Assembly: GCA_937989875.1 (NCBI GenBank)
Contig: CALKBO010000039.1
Coordinates: 1-6,249, forward strand
Length of the DNA stretch: 6,249 bases
Reading direction: 5' to 3'
DNA from: an uncultured Collinsella sp.
GTDB taxonomy: Bacteria > Actinomycetota > Coriobacteriia > Coriobacteriales > Coriobacteriaceae
Shown: one piece after another, positions 1 through 5,442 of the stretch
How the letters are laid out: every line of letters begins with the position of its first letter
Numbering within the stretch: position 1 is the first letter of the stretch
Notes under the pieces: generated by a model
Told to the model about the DNA's origin: nothing
Database searches by the model: none
Seen by the model: only the letters and a program-made list of their open reading frames with translations
Made by a program: the position numbers and the translations under genes

Positions 1-91
1 CGCACATGTGCGGATGAATGTGGGAGGTGTTCGGATGAAGTTGATAATCAAGGGTCAAATGAAAATACTTTACTTAGTTAAAGAAAAGCGT

Positions 92-119
92 TTTATCAGA
101 CGCGTACGGGGAGTACAAT
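92..119 (+). promoter_or_regulatory. Candidate ilvE promoter
   Basis: TACAAT at 114-119 matches the -10 consensus in five of six positions. The best upstream partner is weak: TTTATC at 92-97, with a 16-bp spacer. It lies at the junction between an AT-rich stretch (about 40-100) and a GC-rich leader. The predicted start of transcription near 126 would leave a leader of about 146 nt before ilvE. A second possibility is TTGATA at 41-46 with AATACT at 64-69 (17-bp spacer). Both are read by eye only. Confidence 0.4.
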
Positions 120-126
120 CTCGTGC

Positions 127-276
127 ATGCGAATCGACGTTCCATCGGCTTTGGCGCTGTTCGCGTGTCCCGTCCGGCTCTACGCTCCGGGCGTGCGACG
201 TTGCGACGCGGCCGGCCTCGGTCCTTGCGTGCGGGTTCGCGAGTTTGCAACTGTGTATGTAAGGAGCGACATATGA
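127..276 (+). CDS. Possible 49-aa upstream ORF overlapping the ilvE start
   Basis: An ATG at 127 opens a 49-codon frame, out of frame with ilvE, that ends at TGA 274-276. That stop overlaps the ilvE ATG (273-275) in an ATGA arrangement, the geometry of translational coupling. The start lies about one base after the predicted transcription start, so translation could be leaderless. A GGGGAG at 108-113 is 13 nt upstream, too far for a good ribosome site. By count, 13 of 49 residues are Ile, Leu or Val, but they are dispersed rather than in a run, so this is not a classical attenuator leader peptide. No family is recognised, and the peptide is Arg- and Cys-rich. It may be chance in GC-rich DNA. 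Confidence 0.2.
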   Translation: MRIDVPSALALFACPVRLYAPGVRRCDAAGLGPCVRVREFATVYVRSDI

Positions 277-1325
277 CTGTCGAGAAGAAGGATATCGATT
301 GGGGTAGCCTCGGCTTTGGCTACATGAAGACCGATTACAGCTACGAGGCCCATTGGAAGGACGGCGAGTGGGACGAAGGCGGCCTGACCACCGATCACAC
401 CCTGCATGTCTCCGAGTGCGGCGGCATCTTCCATTACTGCCAGGAGGTCTTTGAGGGCCTGAAGGCCTACACCGCCGAGGACGGCAGCATCGTCTGCTTC
501 CGCCCCGATATGAACGCCGAGCGTATGTACAACTCTGCGCAGCGCCTCGAGATGCCCCCGTTCCCCAAGGACAAGTTCGTTGAGGCCGTCAAGCAGGTCG
601 TTTCTGCCAACGCCGCCTGGGTTCCGCCCTTCGGTTCCGGCGCGACCCTGTACGTGCGTCCGTTTATGATCGGCTCCGGTGACGTGATCGGCGTGGCTCC
701 CGCTCCTGAGTACACGTTCCGCATTCTCGTGACCCCGGTCGGTCCGTACTTTAAGGGTGGCCTCAAGCCCGTCAAGCTGCGCGTTTCCGAGTATGACCGT
801 GCCGCACCGCACGGCACCGGCAACATCAAGGCCGGCCTGAACTACGCCATGTCCCTTAAGCCCACGATGGAGGCCCATCGCGAGGGCTATGCCGAGAACC
901 TGTATCTTGACTCCGAGTCCCGTACCTATGTCGAGGAGACCGGTGGCGCCAACGTCCTGTTCGTGAAGGAGGACGGCACCCTCGTCGTTCCTCAGTCGCA
1001 CACCGACTCCATCCTGCCCTCTATCACCCGTCGTTCGCTCGTTCAGGTTGCTCAGGACCTGGGCATGACCGTTGACCAACGTCCCGTCGAGTGGGCCGAG
1101 GTCAAGGCCGGTACCTTTGTCGAGTGCGGCCTGTGCGGCACCGCTGCCGTCATCTCCCCGGTTGGCGAGATCGACAACAAGGTTTACGGCGCCGACGAGA
1201 CCGTGACCTTCCCGGCTGGCTACACCGAGATCGGTCCTGTGATGAAGAAGCTCCGCGAGACCCTGACTGGTATCCAGTCTGGTGCTGTCGAGGACAAGCA
1301 CAACTGGGTTTACACCGTCGCGTAA
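273..1325 (+). CDS. ilvE: Branched-chain amino acid aminotransferase (class IV PLP)
   Basis: This 350-aa protein is a fold-type IV PLP aminotransferase. It interconverts Leu, Ile and Val with their 2-oxo acids using 2-oxoglutarate/glutamate in the cytoplasm, the last step of branched-chain amino acid synthesis. The family signature GNIKAGLNYA carries the Schiff-base lysine, K186. E222 in EETGGANVLF matches the glutamate that contacts the cofactor ring nitrogen, and CGTAAVISPV (288-297) is the conserved phosphate-side loop. HYCQEVFEGLKAY (54-66) and TLYVRPFMIG (125-134) are typical of the longer mitochondrial-like BCAT subgroup, and the length fits. ATG 273 is chosen because AAGGAG (261-266) precedes it by 6 nt; an in-frame GTG at 123 would add 50 Arg-rich residues that do not belong to the family. 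C285 and C288 form a CxxC offset from the redox CxxC of mammalian BCATs. Two terminator-like hairpins follow, so it appears monocistronic. Confidence 0.95.
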   Translation: MTVEKKDIDWGSLGFGYMKTDYSYEAHWKDGEWDEGGLTTDHTLHVSECGGIFHYCQEVFEGLKAYTAEDGSIVCFRPDMNAERMYNSAQRLEMPPFPKDKFVEAVKQVVSANAAWVPPFGSGATLYVRPFMIGSGDVIGVAPAPEYTFRILVTPVGPYFKGGLKPVKLRVSEYDRAAPHGTGNIKAGLNYAMSLKPTMEAHREGYAENLYLDSESRTYVEETGGANVLFVKEDGTLVVPQSHTDSILPSITRRSLVQVAQDLGMTVDQRPVEWAEVKAGTFVECGLCGTAAVISPVGEIDNKVYGADETVTFPAGYTEIGPVMKKLRETLTGIQSGAVEDKHNWVYTVA

Positions 1326-1345
1326 TCTGTCTTACGGATATGTCC

Positions 1346-1469
1346 GGCCCGAGGGCACCTTCCTTTCCGGCGCGTCCTCGGACATGAAAGAGCCCCCGCT
1401 GCGCACTTCGTGCGGCGGGGGTTCTTTCGTCCTGCGGAGTGCGCCGGAAAGGAAGGTTACCCTCGGGCC
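1346..1469 (+). repeat. Nested long inverted repeat downstream of ilvE
   Basis: The outer arms, 1346-1373 and 1441-1469, pair over 27 bp: 10 bp (1346-1355 with 1460-1469), a 1x2 internal loop, then 17 bp (1357-1373 with 1441-1457). Inside, short helices such as GGAC 1380-1383 with GTCC 1429-1432 lead to the terminator hairpin at 1386-1428. Nearly the whole 124 nt can fold into one rod. It begins 20 nt after the ilvE stop. A competing small hairpin is possible: TGTCC (1341-1345) plus GAGG (1351-1354) with CCTC/GGACA (1376-1384). It could be a 3' RNA structure, a processed small RNA, or an inserted palindromic element. Confidence 0.75.
1386..1428 (+). terminator. Terminator-like hairpin after ilvE
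   Basis: GAAAGA (1386-1391) pairs with TCTTTC (1423-1428). A CCCCC/GGGGG helix follows inward, then a 2-nt bulge (1400-1401) and a GCAC-TTC-GTGC tip (1403-1413). The A-rich left side and T-rich right side flanking a GC stem give it the look of a terminator usable from either strand, although the T-tract is short and interrupted. It sits about 60 nt after the ilvE stop and forms the core of the larger inverted repeat. Confidence 0.75.
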
Positions 1470-1522
1470 TGCGTTACCTCGGCGTTGCCGTTACGGGCAA
1501 TATAGATCTGAATTAAAGATGG

Positions 1523-1554
1523 CGCGCGGCCTTTTAGGCCGCGCGTGTGTTTTT
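1523..1554 (+). terminator. Intrinsic terminator, second after ilvE
   Basis: CGCGCGGCC (1523-1531) and GGCCGCGCG (1537-1545) form a perfect 9-bp stem with a TTTTA loop. TTTTT at 1550-1554 follows, with A-rich sequence upstream. This is a good rho-independent terminator on the plus strand. No gene lies between it and the first hairpin, so it either backs up ilvE termination or ends a short noncoding transcript that includes the inverted repeat. Confidence 0.75.
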
Positions 1555-1575
1555 GCTTCGCGCCATGTGGGGGTG

Positions 1576-1776
1576 ATGGCGACGTGCATCTTTGCGAGTA
1601 TTCTGCAATCGAAGGCCCCTGCATACCGACCTCGGGCAAAAAATCGGGATTTCTCGATGTTTTCTACGGATGATGGGCGGGGTTATGGGCTGACAGCGTT
1701 TGATTTGCAGGGATATTCGCGGTCTTTGGCATTTATCGTGGCGCCCGAAGCTCTTGGTTATGTTGAATACTCCTAA
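1576..1776 (+). CDS. Doubtful 66-aa ORF in the ilvE-lemA spacer
   Basis: An open frame runs from ATG 1576 to TAA 1774-1776. A GTG at 1567 would be an alternative start. GGGGG at 1569-1573 is too close to the ATG to be a good ribosome site. The predicted peptide is soluble and unusually rich in Phe, Tyr, Ser, Gly and Arg; no domain, signal peptide or membrane segment is seen. Counting third positions gives 33 of 66 G or C, about half and without the strong G/C preference of ilvE, so coding is not well supported. It begins just after the 1523-1554 terminator, leaving no obvious promoter. It may be a decayed or repeated intergenic element rather than a gene. Function unknown. Confidence 0.25.
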   Translation: MATCIFASILQSKAPAYRPRAKNRDFSMFSTDDGRGYGLTAFDLQGYSRSLAFIVAPEALGYVEYS

Positions 1777-1815
1777 AAATGCACGGCGCTTAGAGGGGGA
1801 CCTTCGCGAAAAAGG

Positions 1816-1854
1816 AAACCGCCCCGTCGAAGTATGCATTCGACGGGGCGGTTT
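1816..1854. terminator. Terminator hairpin serving both strands; ends lemA
   Basis: AAACCGCCCCGTCGAA (1816-1831) and TTCGACGGGGCGGTTT (1839-1854) form a perfect 16-bp stem with a 7-nt loop. Read on the minus strand, the stem is followed by CC and TTTTT (complement of 1809-1813), a sound intrinsic terminator 37 nt beyond the lemA stop. On the plus strand the T side is only TTT, so it would stop transcription from the left less well. Confidence 0.85.
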
Positions 1855-1890
1855 ATGCATTTGGCCGATTTAGGATGCGCTGCCAAACTA

Positions 1891-2442
1891 CTAGAACTTG
1901 ACGGTCGGGGCCTGGCGGGCTGCTTCGGCGGCCTCGAAGCCCTGGCGCTCCTTAAACTGGAAGATGCCGGCAAAGATGACAGCCGGGAACGTTTGAATGG
2001 CGTTGTTGTAGCTGAGCACGCAGTCGTTGTAGCTCTGGCGTGCATAGCTAATCTTGTTCTCGGTATCCTCGAGCGATGCCTGCAGCTGCGTAAAGTTGGT
2101 GTTTGCCTTAAGATCGGGATAGGCCTCGGCCACAGCGAAGAGCTGGCGCAGTGCGCCGGTCAGCACGTTGTCGGCTTCCATCTTGGCCTCGGGCGTGGTG
2201 GCCTTGACGGCGGTGTTACGCGCGCTGATCACGGCGGAGAGCGTCTCCTGCTCGTGCTTGGCGTAGCCCTTGACGGTCTCGACCAGGTTGGGGATCAGGT
2301 CGTTACGGCGCTGCAGCTGCGTATCGATGTTCTGCCAGGCGTTATCGATGCGGTTACGCTTGGTGACCATGTTGTTGTAGATGCCGGCGATGGCGCAGAC
2401 AATCACAATGACAACAACGATGCCGATGATGACGGTAATCAT
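1891..2442 (-). CDS. lemA: LemA family membrane-anchored protein
   Basis: This 183-aa protein has one N-terminal membrane segment, roughly residues 2-21 (ITVIIGIVVVIVIVCAIAGI), followed by a helical domain with the LemA signatures. These are RIDNAWQNIDTQLQRRNDLI (31-50) leading into PNLVETVKGYAKHEQETL, then AEAYPDLKANTNFTQLQ (105-121), and a helix with ISYARQSYNDCVLSYNNAI (131-149) ending in TFP. Length and architecture match the family, which is widespread in bacteria and has no settled biochemical role. The start at 2442 is supported by GGAG (complement of 2448-2451) 5 nt upstream. A longer in-frame extension to 2670 runs through promoter sequence and is rejected. It is transcribed away from the TetR-family gene, alone, and ends before the hairpin at 1816-1854. 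LemA genes often sit beside TPM-domain or peptidase genes; none is present here. Confidence 0.92.
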   Translation of the reverse strand: MITVIIGIVVVIVIVCAIAGIYNNMVTKRNRIDNAWQNIDTQLQRRNDLIPNLVETVKGYAKHEQETLSAVISARNTAVKATTPEAKMEADNVLTGALRQLFAVAEAYPDLKANTNFTQLQASLEDTENKISYARQSYNDCVLSYNNAIQTFPAVIFAGIFQFKERQGFEAAEAARQAPTVKF

Positions 2443-2489
2443 GATGTCTCCGTTTCGAATGGCCGCGGCGGCATGCGCCAGCTGCCGTT

Positions 2490-2511
2490 GGTATAACGCT
2501 ACTAGTATACC
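2490..2511. promoter_or_regulatory. Candidate operator, inverted repeat overlapping the lemA -10
   Basis: GGTATA (2490-2495) and TATACC (2506-2511) form a 22-bp inverted repeat with a 10-bp spacer in the lemA-tetR divergent region. It covers the proposed lemA -10 element (2504-2509). TetR-family proteins commonly bind palindromes of this order beside their own gene, so it is a plausible site for the neighbouring regulator. Six-base arms at a given spacing are expected about once or twice by chance in a window this size; only the position makes it notable. Confidence 0.3.
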
Positions 2512-2532
2512 CGCAACGTTTGACCGTGCCGA
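2504..2532 (-). promoter_or_regulatory. Candidate lemA promoter
   Basis: On the minus strand, TATACT (complement of 2504-2509) matches the -10 consensus in five of six positions. TCGGCA (complement of 2527-2532) matches the -35 in four of six, with a 17-bp spacer. Transcription would begin near 2497, giving a 5' leader of about 55 nt. It is the best pair seen by eye upstream of lemA. Confidence 0.45.
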
Positions 2533-2653
2533 ACTTTCCGGTAAGCGTTGTGTTTTCGGCGGGGTTGGCACCGGGGCAAAGCGCGCGAGGTACAGGTGTA
2601 AGATATGCGACAGATTGACGAGTGTTGTCTTTGCCCTGAGGATGGCGATACGG

Positions 2654-3238
2654 ATGGACCTTCGCATCAAGAAAACCTACCACGCCCTGTTCGATGCCTT
2701 CACCGAGCTTCTCGAGGAGCATCGTTTTGAGGACCTGACGGTTGCCATGCTGTGCGACCGCGCCATGATTCGCCGCACGACGTTCTACAAGCACTTTCGC
2801 GACAAGAACGATTACTTTGCCTTTTATATCGATGAGCTCATGTCGGGCTTGCCGCAAAAACAGCCCGATGAGGCCGGCGCGGTGTCTGCCGAGGACGTGC
2901 GCGCGCTTCGGCACGCGATTTTGGACGATGCCATGGATTTGATTCTGGCGCACGAGCAGCTCATGGATAACATTTTGGCAAGCAGCATGTCGGGCATGTT
3001 GACCAACGTTATTTGCGACCGCATTGCCCGTTCCATCCGCGAGCGTGTGATGAACGTGCTTGCCGAGGATGCCCTGGCCCCCGTGTCACTCGAGACGACG
3101 TCTGAGTTTGTCGCCGGCGGTATTATTCGACTTTTCACGATATGGTGGGAATCGGGCCACGATCTTGAGCGTCGACCTGAGATGGCCGACGTGGTCGATG
3201 CGCTGTTCGAGCGAACCATGACGCCGGTGCATCACTAG
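2654..3238 (+). CDS. TetR/AcrR family transcriptional regulator
   Basis: This 194-aa protein is a one-domain-plus-effector repressor type. Residues 1-50 form the TetR DNA-binding region: RIKKTYHALFDAFTELL as helix 1, then the helix-turn-helix LTVAMLCDRAMIRRTTFYKHF (28-48) with the usual TTFYKHFRDK recognition element. The rest (about 60-190) is a helical ligand/dimer domain. FVAGGIIRLFTIWWESG (152-168) resembles the C-terminal helix of DhaS-like TetR regulators, but the ligand cannot be told. The start is uncertain: ATG 2654 (MDLRIKKTY) fits family N-termini, with GAGG 12 nt upstream; ATG 2642 adds four residues but touches that GAGG; TTG 2615 is also in frame. It is divergent from lemA and so a possible regulator of it and of itself. 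Its stop is 3 bp from the 3' end of the opposing tRNA gene, and no terminator is seen between them. Confidence 0.9.
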   Translation: MDLRIKKTYHALFDAFTELLEEHRFEDLTVAMLCDRAMIRRTTFYKHFRDKNDYFAFYIDELMSGLPQKQPDEAGAVSAEDVRALRHAILDDAMDLILAHEQLMDNILASSMSGMLTNVICDRIARSIRERVMNVLAEDALAPVSLETTSEFVAGGIIRLFTIWWESGHDLERRPEMADVVDALFERTMTPVHH

Positions 3239-3241
3239 AAG

Positions 3242-3331
3242 TGGCGGAGAGAGGGGGATTCGAACCCCCGGAACGCTCTCGCGCTCAACGGTTTTCAAGA
3301 CCGCCGCATTCAACCGCTCTGCCATCTCTCC
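3242..3331 (-). tRNA. tRNA-Ser (anticodon UGA)
   Basis: On the minus strand the acceptor 5' GGAGAGA (3331-3325) pairs with TCTCTCC (3252-3246), followed by discriminator G and an encoded CCA (3244-3242). The T-arm GGGGGTTCGAATCCCCC is complete, a long variable arm (GAGCGCGAGAGCGTTC) marks a class II tRNA, and the anticodon loop CTTGAAA carries TGA (complement of 3295-3297). It therefore reads UCA and probably other UCN codons as tRNA-Ser. Length is 90 nt with CCA. It is not an A34 tRNA and so is not a substrate for the TadA encoded next to it. No T-run terminator is visible downstream, so the primary transcript may extend antisense into the tetR 3' end. Confidence 0.97.
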
Positions 3332-3341
3332 GTGAGTCGTA

Positions 3342-3350
3342 ATGATAGCA
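3342..3350 (-). promoter_or_regulatory. Candidate tRNA-Ser promoter, extended -10
   Basis: On the minus strand the bases read TGC-TATCAT: an extended -10 (TGn) with a five-of-six hexamer. Transcription would start near 3335, only a few bases before the mature 5' end at 3331. No good -35 is seen at normal spacing; TTGCAG (complement of 3362-3367) is too close at 14 bp. Confidence 0.45.
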
Positions 3351-3351
3351 T
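3343..3351 (+). promoter_or_regulatory. Candidate promoter of the tadA fusion gene
   Basis: On the plus strand the bases read TGA-TAGCAT, an extended -10 with four of six matches, overlapping the tRNA-Ser -10 on the other strand. It would start transcription near 3358 and give a leader of about 25 nt containing GGAAGG. No -35 was found. It is the only reasonable candidate in the 51-bp spacer. Confidence 0.3.
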
Positions 3352-3382
3352 CGTTTTGAATCTGCAACAGGGAAGGCGAACG

Positions 3383-5164
3383 ATGACGATCACCGAAATC
3401 GACGAGAAGTTCATGCGCGAGGCGCTGGCGGAGGCGCGCGCCGCCGCGGCAGTGGGCGAAGTGCCCATTGGCGCTGTGGTGGTGCGCGCGGGTGAGATCG
3501 TCGCGCGGGCGCATAATCGTCGCGAGCTCGACCAGGATCCTTCGGCTCATGCAGAGTTCGCGGCCCTGTGCGCTGCCGCTCGGTCGCTCGGCCGCTGGCG
3601 CCTTTCCGACTGTACGGTCTATGTGACGTTGGAACCCTGCTGCATGTGCGCGGGCCTTATGGTCAACGCGCGCGTGGGGCGCTGCGTGTATGGCGCGAGC
3701 GACGCCAAGGCGGGCGCGTTGGGATCCCTATACGATTTGAATGCCGACTCGCGCCTGAATCATCGGTTTAACGTGACGGCTGGGGTCCTGGCGGATGAAT
3801 GCCGCGAGCTCCTGAGTAACTATTTTGGCGGTCTGCGCGGAGCGGGCGGCGCTGATTGCGGTTGTGGGGCCGATCTTGAAGCACACGCCGCTCACGCCGC
3901 AGCGCTTGCAGGTGTCGGTGAGGATGCTGGCACGGCGGTTGACTTTGGTCCTGCGTGCCGCCGGCCCCGCCGTGTGCTGCTGGCGATCGACTCCTTTAAG
4001 GGCAGCGTTTCGAGTGCGCAGGCGGAGGCGGCGGTTGCCGAAGGCGTGCGCCGCGTTTGGCCCGATGCCGAGGTGTGCGCATTGCCGCTGGCAGATGGCG
4101 GCGAGGGGACGCTCGATGCCATCGCCGCATGCGGTGGCGAGCTCTCAACCTGCGATGTCGCAGGCCCCTTGGGCGACCGCGTGTCTGCCCGGATGCTGGT
4201 GGACGGCGAGCACGAGTCGGCTGTAATTGAGATGGCCGAGGCGGCCGGCATTGGGTATTCGCCTTGCACGGAGTCGGCGGCGTTGGCAGCCACAACCTAT
4301 GGCGTGGGTGAGCTCATGCTCCGTGCGGTTCGCATGTGCGCAAAGACTATCTATATTGGTTTGGGCGGCAGCGCCACCAACGATGGCGGCGCCGGTATGC
4401 TGCAGGCGCTGGGCGCCCACCTTGTCAATGAACACGGCTGCGATATCGTTCCCGGTCTTGCAGGCCTTGAACACGTGGCGAGTATCGATGTGGCGCCAGC
4501 GCTTCGGACGCTGAACGGCGCACGTGTCGTGGTGCTTTCCGATGTCGAGAATCCGCTCGTGGGGCGTCGAGGCGCCCTAGCAGTGTTCGGTGGGCAGAAG
4601 GGCCTGCTGACGGGGGATGCCGAGGTCCTGCGCAGGTGCGACAGCTGGATGGTCGGCTACGGTCGCTTGCTCGACGCCGCGATTGCCGGAGCTCGAGCCC
4701 AGGGGTTGTTGCGCACACCCGAGGGCGCCCGGACATTTGGCTCGGTGCTCAGCGTGCCCGGCGCGGGCGCTGCCGGTGGCTTGGGCGCGGCGTTGCTGGC
4801 GCTCGGCGCGGAGCTACGCTCGGGTGTGGAGACGGTGCTCGATCTCGTGGAGTTTGACGAGCGTGTACGCGATGTCGACCTGGTCATAACGGGCGAGGGC
4901 AATATGGACGAGCAATCCGCCGCCGGTAAGGCGCCGGTGGGCGTGGCGCGTCGCGCCAAGCGATATGGCAAGCCGGTAGCCGCCGTCGTGGGCGGTCGCG
5001 CTGACAACCTGGATGCGGTGCATGAGCAGGGTATCGACTTGGTTTTGCCGATTTGCCGCAAACCCATGCCTCTCGACCAGGCGCTCGGTGCGCAAGAAGC
5101 CACAACCAACCTCATCTGCGCTGGCGAAGCAGCCGCTCGATCCTACGACCTCGCTCGCCTCTAG
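3383..5164 (+). CDS. tadA: TadA tRNA adenosine deaminase fused to glycerate kinase
   Basis: One uninterrupted 593-aa frame holds two full enzymes. Residues 1-150 are TadA, which converts A34 of tRNA-Arg(ACG) to inosine. HAE (H56 zinc ligand, E58 catalytic) and PCCMCAG (C86 and C89 zinc ligands), with GEVPIGAVVV (25-34) and VYGASDAKAGALGSLYDL (102-119), are all present and spaced as in E. coli TadA. Residues about 151-195 are an Ala/Gly-rich linker. Residues about 196-593 are a type-I (GlxK-like) glycerate kinase, making phosphoglycerate from D-glycerate and ATP: LLAIDSFKGS (199-208), LADGGEGT (236-243), GLGGSATNDGGAGM (326-339), SDVENPLVG (386-394), GAAGGLGAAL (462-471) and TGEGNMDEQSAAGKAP (503-518). 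The start has GGAAGG 6 nt upstream; an in-frame start at 3332 lies at the tRNA edge and lacks this. These functions are normally separate genes. No start with a ribosome site was seen at the domain junction. Whether the product stays joined or is processed is unknown. Confidence 0.9.
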   Translation: MTITEIDEKFMREALAEARAAAAVGEVPIGAVVVRAGEIVARAHNRRELDQDPSAHAEFAALCAAARSLGRWRLSDCTVYVTLEPCCMCAGLMVNARVGRCVYGASDAKAGALGSLYDLNADSRLNHRFNVTAGVLADECRELLSNYFGGLRGAGGADCGCGADLEAHAAHAAALAGVGEDAGTAVDFGPACRRPRRVLLAIDSFKGSVSSAQAEAAVAEGVRRVWPDAEVCALPLADGGEGTLDAIAACGGELSTCDVAGPLGDRVSARMLVDGEHESAVIEMAEAAGIGYSPCTESAALAATTYGVGELMLRAVRMCAKTIYIGLGGSATNDGGAGMLQALGAHLVNEHGCDIVPGLAGLEHVASIDVAPALRTLNGARVVVLSDVENPLVGRRGALAVFGGQKGLLTGDAEVLRRCDSWMVGYGRLLDAAIAGARAQGLLRTPEGARTFGSVLSVPGAGAAGGLGAALLALGAELRSGVETVLDLVEFDERVRDVDLVITGEGNMDEQSAAGKAPVGVARRAKRYGKPVAAVVGGRADNLDAVHEQGIDLVLPICRKPMPLDQALGAQEATTNLICAGEAAARSYDLARL

Positions 5165-5400
5165 AACTTATTTCCCCGGGAGTCCGGTTTGGCCGAGTAG
5201 TCAAAATAGCCCCGCCCCAAACTAGCTACTTTGTGGGTTGTGGGGGATAAAGATTGCCGGTCGATTTGTCCTACTGGGGCATGTCGACGGCGCGAGTGGT
5301 TCGATTTTGAGCCTGAGTGGCAACCTGAGGCGAAATTTCGGGTCACCCAAATTGCTACAATTTTAAGCATATAGCGATGTCCTGCCTTGCGTTTCTGCGC

Positions 5401-5408
5401 GGGGGGGG
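5401..5408 (+). repeat. G8 homopolymer tract upstream of surface-protein promoter
   Basis: Eight consecutive G residues lie 34 bp before the TATAAT at 5443 and 82 bp before the start codon. It is the longest single-base run noticed in the window. Tracts of this length can slip during replication, and in other bacteria such runs near surface-gene promoters mediate phase variation. Here it lies just upstream of where a -35 would fall. Regulation by this tract is inference. Confidence 0.6.
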
Positions 5409-5442
5409 CGTATATTTGCATCGATGGGGACGACGACACATA

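Noticed and set aside
1..12. Perfect palindrome CGCACATGTGCG at the window edge
   Set aside because: A 12-bp palindrome is expected once or twice by chance in 6.2 kb and no associated feature is visible.
1..81. Possible 3' tail of an upstream gene in frame 1, ending at TAA 79-81
   Set aside because: The 26-residue tail shows no recognisable motif and could be chance; nothing further can be seen outside the window.
35..262. 75-codon frame starting at ATG 35 with GGGAGG 7 nt upstream
   Set aside because: It runs through the ilvE promoter region and the peptide after residue 25 looks like translated noncoding DNA. The good ribosome-site match alone is not enough.
123..272. In-frame GTG start at 123 adding 50 residues to IlvE
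   Set aside because: The extension is Arg-rich, not part of the family fold, and ATG 273 has a strong AAGGAG at ideal spacing.
180..1301. A 373-codon open frame on the minus strand across ilvE
   Set aside because: It is the mirror of a strongly coding GC-rich gene with clear family motifs on the plus strand; the antisense peptide has no recognisable domain.
2354..2953. 199-codon minus-strand frame across the tetR start and lemA promoter
   Set aside because: It overlaps two well-supported genes and their promoter region, has repetitive His/Arg-rich translation and no domain.
3242..3622. Functional pairing of tRNA-Ser with TadA as enzyme and substrate
   Set aside because: TadA acts on A34 tRNAs (tRNA-Arg ACG in bacteria); this tRNA has U34 (UGA), so adjacency is not a substrate link.
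1756..5211. Similarity (14/18) between GGTTATGTTGAATACTCC at 1756-1773 and the minus strand of 5194-5211, both in spacers and both reading GY..YS
   Set aside because: A rough estimate gives on the order of a hundred such 14/18 matches by chance within the window on both strands, so it does not by itself show a repeat family.
5161..5439. 92-codon minus-strand frame in the spacer after the kinase gene
   Set aside because: No ribosome site, and it crosses the G8 tract and lies over a spacer with no recognisable domain.
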